Shown here one piece after another: positions 1-7,385 of a stretch of DNA of 14,817 nt; position 1 is the first letter of the stretch, and every line of letters starts with the position of its first letter. Where the stretch lies: positions 61,426 to 76,242 of the forward strand of contig DGDU01000005.1 of NCBI GenBank assembly GCA_002385605.1. The letters are read 5' to 3'. Source of the DNA: Christensenella sp. UBA3944 (GTDB taxonomy: Bacteria > Bacillota > Clostridia > Christensenellales > DTU072). The position numbers and the translations under genes were made by a program. The notes under the pieces were generated by a model. That model ran no database searches. It was not told the DNA's origin and was given only the letters and a program-made list of their open reading frames with translations.

Positions 1-45
1 AAATCACGCCCTATTTTATATATATCAGTAGTTAATTTTATAGGT

Positions 46-74
46 TTGACAGCCCTTTTCGGTTGTGCTATTAT
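46..74 (+). promoter_or_regulatory. Sigma-A-type promoter for the ABC exporter gene
   Basis: A perfect -35 TTGACA (46-51) and a -10 TATTAT (69-74) are separated by 17 bp, and a TG at 66-67 makes an extended -10. The predicted start is near 81, leaving a leader of about 65 nt before the ATG at 146. A 9-nt inverted repeat with one mismatch (51-59 with 89-97) flanks the -10 and start point; it may be chance. This is the best promoter match in the window. Confidence 0.8.
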
Positions 75-145
75 GTTAAAGAGCGTGTAAAAAGGCTAAT
101 TTTGTCGTACCGCTCACAAATTTATGATAATAACGGAGAATCAGG

Positions 146-2710
146 ATGCTGAAACTCGTAGATATAAAAAAAGAATACATATCAGGCAGCAAATACTCAA
201 AAAAAATCCCATTAAGTAAAGTCGAGGCCCTTAAGGGCGTTACGCTTGAATTCCGCCCGCAGGAGTTTGTGGCGGTACTCGGGCCATCGGGGTGCGGCAA
301 GACAACCTTGCTTAATGTTATTGGCGGGCTTGACCAGTACACCTCGGGCGAGCTTTACATAAACAACCAATCCACCAAACACTTTACCGATTACGAGTGG
401 GACAAGTATCGCAACGGGCAGATAGGTTTTGTGTTCCAGAACTACAACCTTATAATGCACCAAACGGTGCTATCCAATGTCGAGATGGCGCTCACTCTTA
501 TCGGTGTAAGCAAGTCCGAAAGAAAAAGGCGCGCGATAGCCGCGCTTGAAAGCGTAGGCCTGGGCGACCAGATTCACAAAAACCCCAACCAGCTTTCGGG
601 CGGGCAGATGCAGAGGGTTGCGATAGCCAGAGCCATCATAAACGACCCCAAGATAATTCTTGCCGACGAGCCCACTGGCGCTTTGGATTCCGAGTCCAGC
701 ATACAGGTTATGGATATCCTCAAAAAGCTCTCCGAAGACAGGCTGATAATAATGGTTACGCACAACAACGAGTTAGCAGAGCAATACGCCAGCCGAATCG
801 TAAGGCTTGTGGACGGCAAAGTCATAGCGGACAGCAATCCTTACGAGAGCGACTTCAAAGAGGATACCGAGCTTGTCGAAACCTCCAAAAACCCCTTCAA
901 AAGGCTTGCCAACAAAGTCCGACTCAACAAGAAAAGAGCCGGCCAAAAGACCCCCCACATGTCCTACGCCAGCTCTTTTAAACTTTCTTTAAGCAACCTT
1001 AACACCAAAAAAGCGCGCACGGTGCTTACATCCTTCGCGGGCAGCATAGGCATAATCGGTATTGCCCTCGTGCTCGCCATTTCGTCGGGCTTTAGCAACT
1101 ACATTACTTCTACCGAAGAGTCCGCCCTCTCCCGCTACCCTATAGCAATACAAAAAGAAGGCATCGAAAGCCTGTCGATGTCATCCATTCTTAATATCCT
1201 TAGCAAGACGGACAAAAACAAGCAAAAATATCCTAACATCGACGGGGCTTATGTCGGCAAATTCTTAGGAAATGTTACCGACAACATTTCGACTATAGTT
1301 TACGAGAACGATCTCGAAAGGTTCAAGGCGTATGTGGACGAATACTTCGACAGCACTTACGCCTCGGTAAAGTATAATTATCAGTCCACCCTGCATATAT
1401 ACAGCAACTACCTCGACGAAAACGATTATATAAAGGTAAACCCCTTCGACGACATAATGGACCAATACATACCCGAATTCCTTAAGGCGCTGATAGCCGA
1501 CAGCGGGAACAACTTCGTAAGCAGCGTTGTAAAATCCATGAGCGTGTGGGACGAGCTTATCTCTAACGAAAATCTTCTCAGGGACCAATACGACATCGTA
1601 GGCTCACAATACGGCAGCCGCTGGCCCCAAAATAAACACGAGGTTGTGCTTGTCCTGGACGAATACAACCAGATACCCGACTATATGGTGCTTGCGATAG
1701 GCCTTCTGTCACCCGATAAGGTTATGGATGTGTTTAACCCCGACAGCGAAGTGTTCAAGACCCAGATGAAGTTTGAGGATCTCATCGGGCTCAAATACAG
1801 GGTAATGTCGTCGGCGGATTATTATTATCAGGACGAAAACGACGCCTGGAAAAAGTACGAAACCATCGCCAACCTGCCCAAGGATTACATCGAAGAAAAC
1901 AGCATCGAAATAGAGATTGTGGGCATCGTAAGGCCCAACGAGAGGTGCAAGGCTCCCTCCATTAACGGCGCCATAGGTTATACCAAAGAGCTTAGCGACT
2001 ATATAATCCAACGCGCCTCGGCTCACCCCGCCGTAAAAGCCCAACAGGAAAGCCCCGACCATAACATAGTGGACGGCTCCGACCTCTCCAAAAAAGATTA
2101 TGACAACCTTATGGTTAAGATGGGCGTAGCAGACCTTAATAAGCCCTCCTCCATTATGTTCTATGTGACCTCTTTCGAATCCAAAGACAGGGTTATAGAA
2201 TTTATAGACGGCTACAACGACTACTCTAAGCTGCAAGGCAAACGCGGCATAAAATACACCGACACTCTTGGAGCGATGATAGCCTCGATAAACGAGATAA
2301 GCAACGCGATAACCCGCGTGCTTATCGCCTTCTCGGCAATCTCGCTTATAGTAAGCTCTATAATGATTGGCATTATAACCTATATATCCGTTCTCGAGCG
2401 CACCAAGGAAATCGGCGTGCTGCGCAGCCTGGGCGCCCGCAAAAAGGATATCTCCCGTGTGTTCAGCGCCGAAACCATGATTATAGGCTTTATCTCGGGG
2501 CTTATCGGCGTAAGCCTGACTTATGTCTTCTCGGTGCCGATAAACACCGTGCTCGAGAAAAACCTCGGGATAAAAGCCATCGCCAACCTCGTATGGTGGC
2601 AGGCGCTAATCCTTATAGCGATGAGCATAGGCTTAACAGTAATCTCGGGCTTTATCCCCTCCCGCATAGCTTCCAAGAAAGACCCCGTAAAAGCCCTCCG
2701 AAGCGAATAA
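146..2710 (+). CDS. Fused ABC ATPase/FtsX-type permease (MacB-like exporter)
   Basis: A single-chain ABC protein of 854 residues that probably works as a homodimer at the cytoplasmic membrane, exporting a substrate or transmitting force to its outer domain. The ATPase domain is complete: Walker A GPSGCGKT (46-53), Q-loop Q98, signature LSGGQ (150-154), Walker B ending in D174-E175, and H-loop H206. A linker (about 230-290) leads to one membrane segment (about 292-318), an extracytoplasmic domain of about 400 residues, and three membrane segments (about 722-748, 770-800, 815-839), which is the MacB/FtsX topology. The extracytoplasmic domain is much larger than in MacB. The start is supported by GGAG 7 nt before the ATG. 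The gene stands alone between a strong promoter and a terminator. No two-component system or outer-membrane partner is nearby. Bacitracin or lantibiotic export is possible but not shown; the substrate is unknown. Confidence 0.88.
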   Translation: MLKLVDIKKEYISGSKYSKKIPLSKVEALKGVTLEFRPQEFVAVLGPSGCGKTTLLNVIGGLDQYTSGELYINNQSTKHFTDYEWDKYRNGQIGFVFQNYNLIMHQTVLSNVEMALTLIGVSKSERKRRAIAALESVGLGDQIHKNPNQLSGGQMQRVAIARAIINDPKIILADEPTGALDSESSIQVMDILKKLSEDRLIIMVTHNNELAEQYASRIVRLVDGKVIADSNPYESDFKEDTELVETSKNPFKRLANKVRLNKKRAGQKTPHMSYASSFKLSLSNLNTKKARTVLTSFAGSIGIIGIALVLAISSGFSNYITSTEESALSRYPIAIQKEGIESLSMSSILNILSKTDKNKQKYPNIDGAYVGKFLGNVTDNISTIVYENDLERFKAYVDEYFDSTYASVKYNYQSTLHIYSNYLDENDYIKVNPFDDIMDQYIPEFLKALIADSGNNFVSSVVKSMSVWDELISNENLLRDQYDIVGSQYGSRWPQNKHEVVLVLDEYNQIPDYMVLAIGLLSPDKVMDVFNPDSEVFKTQMKFEDLIGLKYRVMSSADYYYQDENDAWKKYETIANLPKDYIEENSIEIEIVGIVRPNERCKAPSINGAIGYTKELSDYIIQRASAHPAVKAQQESPDHNIVDGSDLSKKDYDNLMVKMGVADLNKPSSIMFYVTSFESKDRVIEFIDGYNDYSKLQGKRGIKYTDTLGAMIASINEISNAITRVLIAFSAISLIVSSIMIGIITYISVLERTKEIGVLRSLGARKKDISRVFSAETMIIGFISGLIGVSLTYVFSVPINTVLEKNLGIKAIANLVWWQALILIAMSIGLTVISGFIPSRIASKKDPVKALRSE

Positions 2711-2714
2711 CCTT

Positions 2715-2739
2715 AAGGCCCGCCAAAGCGGGCTTTTTT
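2715..2739 (+). terminator. Intrinsic terminator after the ABC exporter gene
   Basis: A 6-bp GC stem, GCCCGC (2718-2723) with GCGGGC (2728-2733), has a CAAA loop and is followed at once by six T (2734-2739). Upstream AAG can extend the stem into the T tract. It lies 5 bp after the stop codon. Confidence 0.88.
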
Positions 2740-2768
2740 ATAATTATTCGTTTTCAAACATAATCATA

Positions 2769-2784
2769 CAAAATGCGCATTTTG
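2769..2784. promoter_or_regulatory. Perfect 16-bp palindrome before minD (candidate operator)
   Basis: CAAAATGCGCATTTTG reads the same on both strands with no mismatch. It covers the -35 position of the putative extended -10 promoter of minD and ends where the next inverted repeat begins. This placement suits a binding site for a dimeric repressor or activator. The regulator is unknown. An 8-nt piece, AATGCGCA, recurs at about 12713-12720 upstream of the DUF1508 gene promoter, but that copy is not palindromic. Confidence 0.45.
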
Positions 2785-2811
2785 CCCTTTGCTACAATTA
2801 GCAGAGGGCAA
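2782..2811 (+). promoter_or_regulatory. Stem-loop enclosing the minD ribosome binding site
   Basis: Positions 2782-2793 pair with 2800-2811 over 12 bp with one G-U pair (2789/2804), leaving a six-base loop ACAATT. The 3' arm contains the minD Shine-Dalgarno AGAGGG (2803-2808). If transcription begins upstream of 2782, this structure would hide the ribosome site. If it begins near 2805, the repeat acts only as DNA around the -10. The sequence alone does not decide between these. Confidence 0.5.
2790..2798 (+). promoter_or_regulatory. Possible extended -10 promoter for minDE
   Basis: TGCTACAAT matches the extended -10 pattern (TG, one base, then TACAAT at 2793-2798). No good -35 lies 16-18 bp upstream; the palindrome sits there instead. 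The expected start is near 2805, leaving a very short leader. A CATAAT at 2759-2764 is a weaker alternative -10 that would include the stem-loop in the transcript. Confidence 0.4.
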
Positions 2812-2817
2812 TTTTAT

Positions 2818-3597
2818 ATGGGCAGGAAAATTGTTGTCACATCGGGCAAGGGAGGAGTCGGAAAGACGACGGTAGTCGCCAACTTGGGCATTGCGCTCGC
2901 GCTTTCGGGTGTAACGGTTGCTATGGTAGACGGCGATATCGGGCTTAACAACCTCGATGTGGCGATGTCTTGCGAAAATCGGATAATATACGATATCGGC
3001 GATGTCGTGCAAAAAAAGTGCCGCCTCAAGCAAGCCCTTATTAGGGACAATCACTTAGACAACCTTTTTCTTTTGCCGTCCGCGAAGTATATGCCACAGG
3101 AGAGCATAAACCCCCAGGCGTTCGGCGCCGTTGTAAACGAGTTGGCTAGAGAATTCGACATTGTGCTAATAGACTGCCCCGCCGGCATTGAGCAGGGCTT
3201 TCACCGCGCGGTATCCCCCGCGCAAGAGGCTTTGGTCGTTACCACCCCGCACATCAGCGCGGTAAGGGACGCCGATAAGGTTTTGGGGCTGCTCACAACC
3301 TATAACATTTCGTCCGTAGGGCTTGTGGTAAACAGGGTAAGGGGCGACTTGTCGGCAAAAGATACCGCCATGAACGCCTCCGACATCGCGAGGCTTCTCC
3401 GCGTCGAATTAAAGGGCGCCATACCCGAGGACGATAAAATAGGCTTTGCGGGCACCTTTGCCGAAACTGGCAGCGAGCGCTGCTACACGGCATACAGGAT
3501 GCTTGCCGACTGCGTTTTGGGCAAGAGCAACAGGGTTTACGACTGCGAAAGGCCGTACCAGAGCTTTTTCTCGCGTCTGCTTAAAAAAAGAGGTTAG
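2818..3597 (+). CDS. minD: Septum site-determining ATPase MinD
   Basis: A ParA/MinD-family ATPase of 259 residues that binds the membrane as an ATP dimer and places the division site. The deviant Walker A SGKGGVGKTT (9-18) carries both family lysines, K11 and K16. A VDGDIGLNNLD segment (switch I region) and Walker B-like DCPAG follow. The C-terminus, QSFFSRLLKKRG, resembles the amphipathic membrane-targeting helix of MinD. An in-frame ATG at 2773 would add 15 residues. I prefer 2818 because AGAGGG lies 9 nt before it, family members begin at this point, and the extra codons cross the palindrome and the putative -10. minE follows after 2 bp. No minC is present in this window, which is unusual next to minDE. 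Confidence 0.94.
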   Translation: MGRKIVVTSGKGGVGKTTVVANLGIALALSGVTVAMVDGDIGLNNLDVAMSCENRIIYDIGDVVQKKCRLKQALIRDNHLDNLFLLPSAKYMPQESINPQAFGAVVNELAREFDIVLIDCPAGIEQGFHRAVSPAQEALVVTTPHISAVRDADKVLGLLTTYNISSVGLVVNRVRGDLSAKDTAMNASDIARLLRVELKGAIPEDDKIGFAGTFAETGSERCYTAYRMLADCVLGKSNRVYDCERPYQSFFSRLLKKRG

Positions 3598-3599
3598 AT

Positions 3600-3842
3600 A
3601 TGAAAAACACCAACAGCAACACCGCCTTCCTGAGGCTAAAAAGAGTTCTCTTAAACGACAAAGAAAACCTCCCCAACGGGCTTATGCGAGTCCTTAGGGC
3701 CGACATAGACGGCGTGCTGTCAAGCTACTTCGACTACCCCACCGAAACACTTAAAATAGAAATCGACCTCGACTCGAGCGGCCGCTACTGCATACGCATA
3801 GAGGCAATGGCGGAGCGGATAAAAACCATAAAAGTTTTGTAG
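3600..3842 (+). CDS. minE: Cell division topological specificity factor MinE (short N-terminus)
   Basis: A small protein of 80 residues that in the known system stimulates MinD ATPase and drives Min oscillation. The N-terminal part, FLRLKRVLLNDKEN, corresponds to the MinD-binding helix, and ADIDGVLSSYFDYPTETLKIEID matches the start of the MinE dimerisation domain (family pattern: L..DI..VI.KY..I). It begins 2 bp after minD with AGAGG about 6 nt before the ATG. The usual N-terminal membrane-targeting stretch (LLDFF.SRKK in E. coli) is missing. An in-frame TAA at 3582-3584 rules out a longer start. Identity rests on this pattern plus the position beside minD. Confidence 0.86.
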   Translation: MKNTNSNTAFLRLKRVLLNDKENLPNGLMRVLRADIDGVLSSYFDYPTETLKIEIDLDSSGRYCIRIEAMAERIKTIKVL

Positions 3843-3858
3843 CCTCTAAACCTTTGCC

Positions 3859-3890
3859 AAAACAAAAAGCGTACCGATACGATACGCTTT
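3859..3890 (-). terminator. Terminator of the pgsA-valS operon, between converging genes
   Basis: An 8-bp stem, AAAGCGTA (3866-3873) with TACGCTTT (3883-3890), has a 9-nt loop. Read on the minus strand it is followed by TTTTTGTTTT, a good terminator for valS. On the plus strand only a short CTTT follows, so termination of minE there would be weaker. The gap between minE and valS is 71 bp. Confidence 0.75.
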
Positions 3891-3913
3891 CAGATTGATT
3901 ATCTTATTCTGCC

Positions 3914-6547
3914 TTATTCGGAAACTTCGCTAAGCTCTTTTATTCTCGCTTCCAGCTTGGCGCAAAGCTCGGTATTTGCCGCGAGGTTATCCTTTTCTTT
4001 GTCGATAAGGTGTTTGGGCGCTTTGTTCACAAAGCCGGGATTACCAAGCATTTTTTCGCTTCTCTCGACCTCGGCGCGCGCCTTCTCCAGGTCTTTGTTA
4101 AGCCTTTGGATTTCTTTTTCTATGTCGATAAGCTCGCCCAAAGGAATATATATTTCGCTATGCTCCAAAACGGCGTTGGAAACCTTTTCTTTTATGTCCG
4201 AAGCCGAATTAATAAAGCGAATTTCGCCCACATTGGCAAGCCTGCAGATATACGCCGAGCACCTCTTGAGGTAGGCCTTGTCGTCGGAAGCTATATAAAG
4301 CGTTAGCTTCTTTGAAGGCGGCGCGCCCGCTTCCGCCCTTATATTGCGGATGGAGCGGATAATCTCCTTTACATTCTCGAACCTCGCGTAATCCTTGCCG
4401 AAGGCAAGCTTCTTGCAGGCGGTGGGATATTTCTCCAGCATTATGGTCTGGCTTTCGCCAAGCTCCTGCCAGATTTTCTCGGTGATAAAGGGCGTAAAGG
4501 GGTGCATGAGCTTAAGTATGCTCTTAAGCGTGTACATAAGCACCGAGAGCGTTTCGTCCTTTTTCTTTTCGTCGCTGCCGTAAAGGACGGGCTTTGTAAG
4601 CTCTATGTACCAGTCGCAGAAGTCGCTCCAGATGAAGTCATAAAGTTTTTGCGCGGCGAGCCCGAGCTCGTACTTTTTGAGGTTGGCGTTAACCTCGGAT
4701 ACCGTTTTGTTTAGCCTGAAAAGAATCCACTTGTCGGCATAGCCTAAGGAGAAAGAGCCGAAATCGGGCAGTTTCTTGCCCTCGCAGTTGGAAAGCACAT
4801 ATCTCGAGGCGTTCCAGATTTTGTTCAGGAAGTTGCGGGCGGGCTCCATCTTATCTTCGGAGAAGCGGATATCCGAGCCGGGGGCAACGCCCATGCAAAG
4901 GCTGAACCGAAGCGCGTCGGCGCCGTATTTGTCTATAAGCTCGAGGGGGTCGATGCCGTTGCCCAAAGACTTGCTCATCTTTCTGCCCAAAGCGTCGCGC
5001 ACAATGCCGTGGATAAGCACTTCGGGGAAGGGTATTTCGCCCATATGAGCTATGCCCGAGAAAATCATTCTGGCTACCCAGAAGAAGATTATATCGTACG
5101 CCGTCACCAAAAGGTTGGTGGGGTAGAAGTATTTGAGGTCGGGCGTCATCTCGGGGTATCCCATGGTCGAGAAGGGCCAAAGTGCGCTGCTGAACCAGGT
5201 ATCAAGGACATCCTCGTCCTGCTTAAGGTTGGCGCTGCCGCACTTGGGGCAACGAGTGGGGTCGGTCTTTTCGACTATTACCTCGCCGCAGTCCTGGCAG
5301 TACCAGGCGGGTATGCGGTGCCCCCACCAAAGCTGGCGGCTTATGCACCAGTCCTTAATATTCTCCATCCAGTTGAAGTAAATTTTCGAGAACCTCTCTG
5401 GTATAAAGACGATTTTGCGGCTTCTCACGGCCTTTATGGCGGGCTTGGCGAGGTCGTCCATGCGCACAAACCATTGCTTGCTTACGATGGGCTCGACAAC
5501 GCTTCTGCAGCGGTAGCACTCGCCGACATTGTGGGTGTAGGGCTCTATCTTTTCCATAAGGCCCTGCGCCTTGAGGTCTTCGACTATCTTCTTGCGGGCG
5601 GCTTCCCTCGTCATTCCCGTATAGGCGAAGGCGTTTTCGTTCATAACGCCGCCATCGTCCATAACCCTTATAACCTCGAGCCCGTGCCTTAAGCCTACCT
5701 CGAAGTCGTTGGGGTCGTGCGCGGGGGTAATTTTAACGGCGCCGGTACCGAAGCCTATCTCGACATAGCTGTCGGCAACGATGGGTATAAGCCTGTCGGT
5801 AAGCGGCAGCCTTACCCTCTTGCCTATTTGCGCCTTGTACCTTTCGTCCTCGGGGTTTACGGCTACGGCGGTATCGCCCAGCATCGTTTCGGGGCGGGTG
5901 GTGGCAACCACAAGGTAGCCGCTGCCGTCCTCGTAGGGGTATCTTATGTGCCAAAGATGGCTAGCCTTTTCTTCGTACTCGACCTCGGCGTCCGAAAGCG
6001 CCGTCTTGCAGTCGGGGCACCAGTTTATAATCCTGCTGCCGCGGTAAATCTTATTCTGGCGGTAAAGGTTAACGAATACCTCTTTTACCGCTTTCGAGCA
6101 GCGCTCGTCCATTGTGAAGGCTTCCCTCGTCCAATCGCAGGAGGAACCGAGGCGCCTGAGTTGCTCTACTATCTTTCCGCCATACTTTTCTTTCCATGCC
6201 CAAGCTTTTTTGAGGAACTCTTCGCGCCCGATGGCCTCTTTGCTTAAGCCCTCTTTGTTAAGCTGTTCGACAATTTTGACCTCGGTCGCGATGCTTGCGT
6301 GGTCGGTGCCGGGCAGCCAGAGCGTAGAAAAGCCCTGCATGCGCTTGTGGCGGATAATGATATCCTGTATGGTGTTGTTAAGGGCGTGCCCCATGTGAAG
6401 CTGCCCCGTGATGTTGGGCGGGGGTATCACAATGCTGTAAGGGGCTTTGTCCTGGTCGATTTGGGGTGTAAAATAGCCTTTTTGCTCCCATTCGCGATAA
6501 ATGGGGCCTTCAAAGGTTTGCGGCTCGTAATTTTTGGGGAGTGACAT
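3914..6547 (-). CDS. valS: Valine--tRNA ligase (class I)
   Basis: A cytoplasmic enzyme that charges tRNA-Val using ATP and edits wrongly attached threonine. Its 877 residues match the usual family length. The N-terminus has the PPPNITGQLHMGHA segment with the HIGH-type motif HMGH (51-54), then the WLPGTDHASIATE block. TTRPETMLGDTAVAVNP marks the editing domain. A CxxC pair region (CQDCGEV...CPKCG) lies near residue 430. KMSKS is near residue 521. The C-terminal stretch is charged and heptad-rich, fitting the ValRS tRNA-binding coiled-coil arm. AGAGG lies 8 nt before the ATG. It follows pgsA by 23 bp, so the two are probably cotranscribed. No T-box leader directly precedes it, although many Bacillota valS genes have one. 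Confidence 0.97.
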   Translation of the reverse strand: MSLPKNYEPQTFEGPIYREWEQKGYFTPQIDQDKAPYSIVIPPPNITGQLHMGHALNNTIQDIIIRHKRMQGFSTLWLPGTDHASIATEVKIVEQLNKEGLSKEAIGREEFLKKAWAWKEKYGGKIVEQLRRLGSSCDWTREAFTMDERCSKAVKEVFVNLYRQNKIYRGSRIINWCPDCKTALSDAEVEYEEKASHLWHIRYPYEDGSGYLVVATTRPETMLGDTAVAVNPEDERYKAQIGKRVRLPLTDRLIPIVADSYVEIGFGTGAVKITPAHDPNDFEVGLRHGLEVIRVMDDGGVMNENAFAYTGMTREAARKKIVEDLKAQGLMEKIEPYTHNVGECYRCRSVVEPIVSKQWFVRMDDLAKPAIKAVRSRKIVFIPERFSKIYFNWMENIKDWCISRQLWWGHRIPAWYCQDCGEVIVEKTDPTRCPKCGSANLKQDEDVLDTWFSSALWPFSTMGYPEMTPDLKYFYPTNLLVTAYDIIFFWVARMIFSGIAHMGEIPFPEVLIHGIVRDALGRKMSKSLGNGIDPLELIDKYGADALRFSLCMGVAPGSDIRFSEDKMEPARNFLNKIWNASRYVLSNCEGKKLPDFGSFSLGYADKWILFRLNKTVSEVNANLKKYELGLAAQKLYDFIWSDFCDWYIELTKPVLYGSDEKKKDETLSVLMYTLKSILKLMHPFTPFITEKIWQELGESQTIMLEKYPTACKKLAFGKDYARFENVKEIIRSIRNIRAEAGAPPSKKLTLYIASDDKAYLKRCSAYICRLANVGEIRFINSASDIKEKVSNAVLEHSEIYIPLGELIDIEKEIQRLNKDLEKARAEVERSEKMLGNPGFVNKAPKHLIDKEKDNLAANTELCAKLEARIKELSEVSE

Positions 6548-6570
6548 TATATAAACCTCTGCGTATTTGT

Positions 6571-7230
6571 TTAGCTGTTGCTTTCTTCTTTATTTTCTTC
6601 CGAAACGCCCGTCTTTGCCGCCTTCTTTTTGGCAAAGATGTTTTTAATGATGGGCAGGGCCTGCTTGAAATAAATCGAAAAGGCCACATAGGTAAGCACG
6701 ACGCCTATCGACAGCACTATCCAGTCCAGATAAAAGACCTTTTGCGCGAAGAAGGGGTGGAAGTAGCACATAAATATAGCGGTTGAAATCGTGGCCGAAG
6801 CGACTTTGCCCATCATAACGGGCCTTATAAGCTTGCTGTCGTTTGCCATCAGTATGCCCGCGGCAATCATCAGCCCTTCCTTAACGAGCATTAGGACGAC
6901 AAACGCCCAATGCACAAAGTCTATAATAACCAGCGACAGCGCCGCCATCGTGTGCATAAGCTTATCCGCCAGGGGATCGAGAAGCGTCCCCAGGTCGGAG
7001 GTTTGGTTGAACTTTCTCGCTATCATACCGTCGAACACATCGGTGGCCGCCGCGACTACCATAATTATAAGCCCTATAAGCGGGAAGCCGCCGGGAAACT
7101 CCGCCGACCTGAGTATATACGAGCTTTTTGCAATCGTAAAATACATATAGACCGGTATCGAGAGCATTCGGATATAGGTCAAAATGTTGGGTATGGTAAA
7201 AATCTGATGTTTAAGATCTTCCTTCCTCAT
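6571..7230 (-). CDS. pgsA: CDP-diacylglycerol--glycerol-3-phosphate 3-phosphatidyltransferase
   Basis: A membrane enzyme that makes phosphatidylglycerol phosphate from CDP-diacylglycerol and glycerol 3-phosphate. The full CDP-alcohol phosphotransferase motif is present: D64, D67-G68, A71-R72, G81, D85 and D89 with the expected spacing. Several hydrophobic segments suit a polytopic membrane protein, starting with TYIRMLSIPVYMYF after a short cytosolic lead (IPNILTYIR is typical of PgsA). The hydrophilic C-terminal tail is rich in K, E and S. Length is 219 residues, slightly above the usual 180-200. AAGGGA lies about 7 nt before the ATG. It is the first gene of a two-gene unit with valS. Another CDP-alcohol transferase, such as phosphatidylserine or cardiolipin synthase, is less likely because of the N-terminal similarity to PgsA. 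Confidence 0.9.
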   Translation of the reverse strand: MRKEDLKHQIFTIPNILTYIRMLSIPVYMYFTIAKSSYILRSAEFPGGFPLIGLIIMVVAAATDVFDGMIARKFNQTSDLGTLLDPLADKLMHTMAALSLVIIDFVHWAFVVLMLVKEGLMIAAGILMANDSKLIRPVMMGKVASATISTAIFMCYFHPFFAQKVFYLDWIVLSIGVVLTYVAFSIYFKQALPIIKNIFAKKKAAKTGVSEENKEESNS

Positions 7231-7275
7231 AAAACATTCCCTTTCCGCTAAAATTAACGGCTTTATATTATTGTA

Positions 7276-7305
7276 ATTATATCATATATAAAAAGTTTAT
7301 TACAA
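7276..7305 (-). promoter_or_regulatory. Extended -10 promoter for pgsA-valS
   Basis: On the minus strand there is a -35 TTGTAA (7300-7305), an 18-bp spacer, and a consensus -10 TATAAT (7276-7281) preceded by TGA (extended -10). The predicted start is near 7269, giving a leader of about 39 nt before pgsA. It lies downstream of the terminator at 7326-7356, so pgsA-valS is probably a separate transcript from the MreB-like unit. Confidence 0.75.
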
Positions 7306-7325
7306 CAAAAATGCCGAAAGCGTAT

Positions 7326-7356
7326 AAATAAAAAGCCGTCCGCCAAAGCGGGCGCT
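7326..7356 (-). terminator. Terminator of the dehydrogenase-ppx-maf-mreB-like unit
   Basis: On the minus strand AGCGCCCGC (7348-7356) pairs with GCGGACGGCT (7334-7343) around a four-base TTTG loop, with one C-A mismatch and one bulge, followed by TTTTTATTT (7326-7334). The core CCGCCAAAGCGGGC (7340-7353) is identical over 14 nt to the hairpin core at 2720-2733. It lies about 120 bp after the stop of the MreB-like gene. Confidence 0.6.
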
Positions 7357-7385
7357 AAAAGAAATTAAGTGATCTTTCTAAAGCA

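Noticed and set aside
51..97. Inverted repeat flanking the first promoter as an operator.
   Set aside because: It is short and imperfect (nine bases, one mismatch) with a 29-nt spacer in A/T-rich sequence; chance is a sufficient explanation.
1709..2236. A 175-residue minus-strand frame inside the ABC exporter gene.
   Set aside because: It is antisense to an intact domain, lacks a start signal and shows no recognisable motif.
2773..2817. A 15-residue N-terminal extension of MinD from the ATG at 2773.
   Set aside because: It has no ribosome site, crosses the palindrome and stem-loop, and family members start at the later ATG, which has AGAGGG before it.
5009..6247. Two long plus-strand open frames (227 and 176 residues) opposite valS.
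   Set aside because: They lie wholly antisense to a complete, motif-rich valS, have low-complexity translations and no ribosome sites; they are shadows of its codon bias.
7231..7305. A T-box leader controlling valS.
   Set aside because: The valS gene follows pgsA by 23 bp, and the pgsA leader is only about 40 nt, too short for a T-box; no specifier stem or TGGNACC box was seen.
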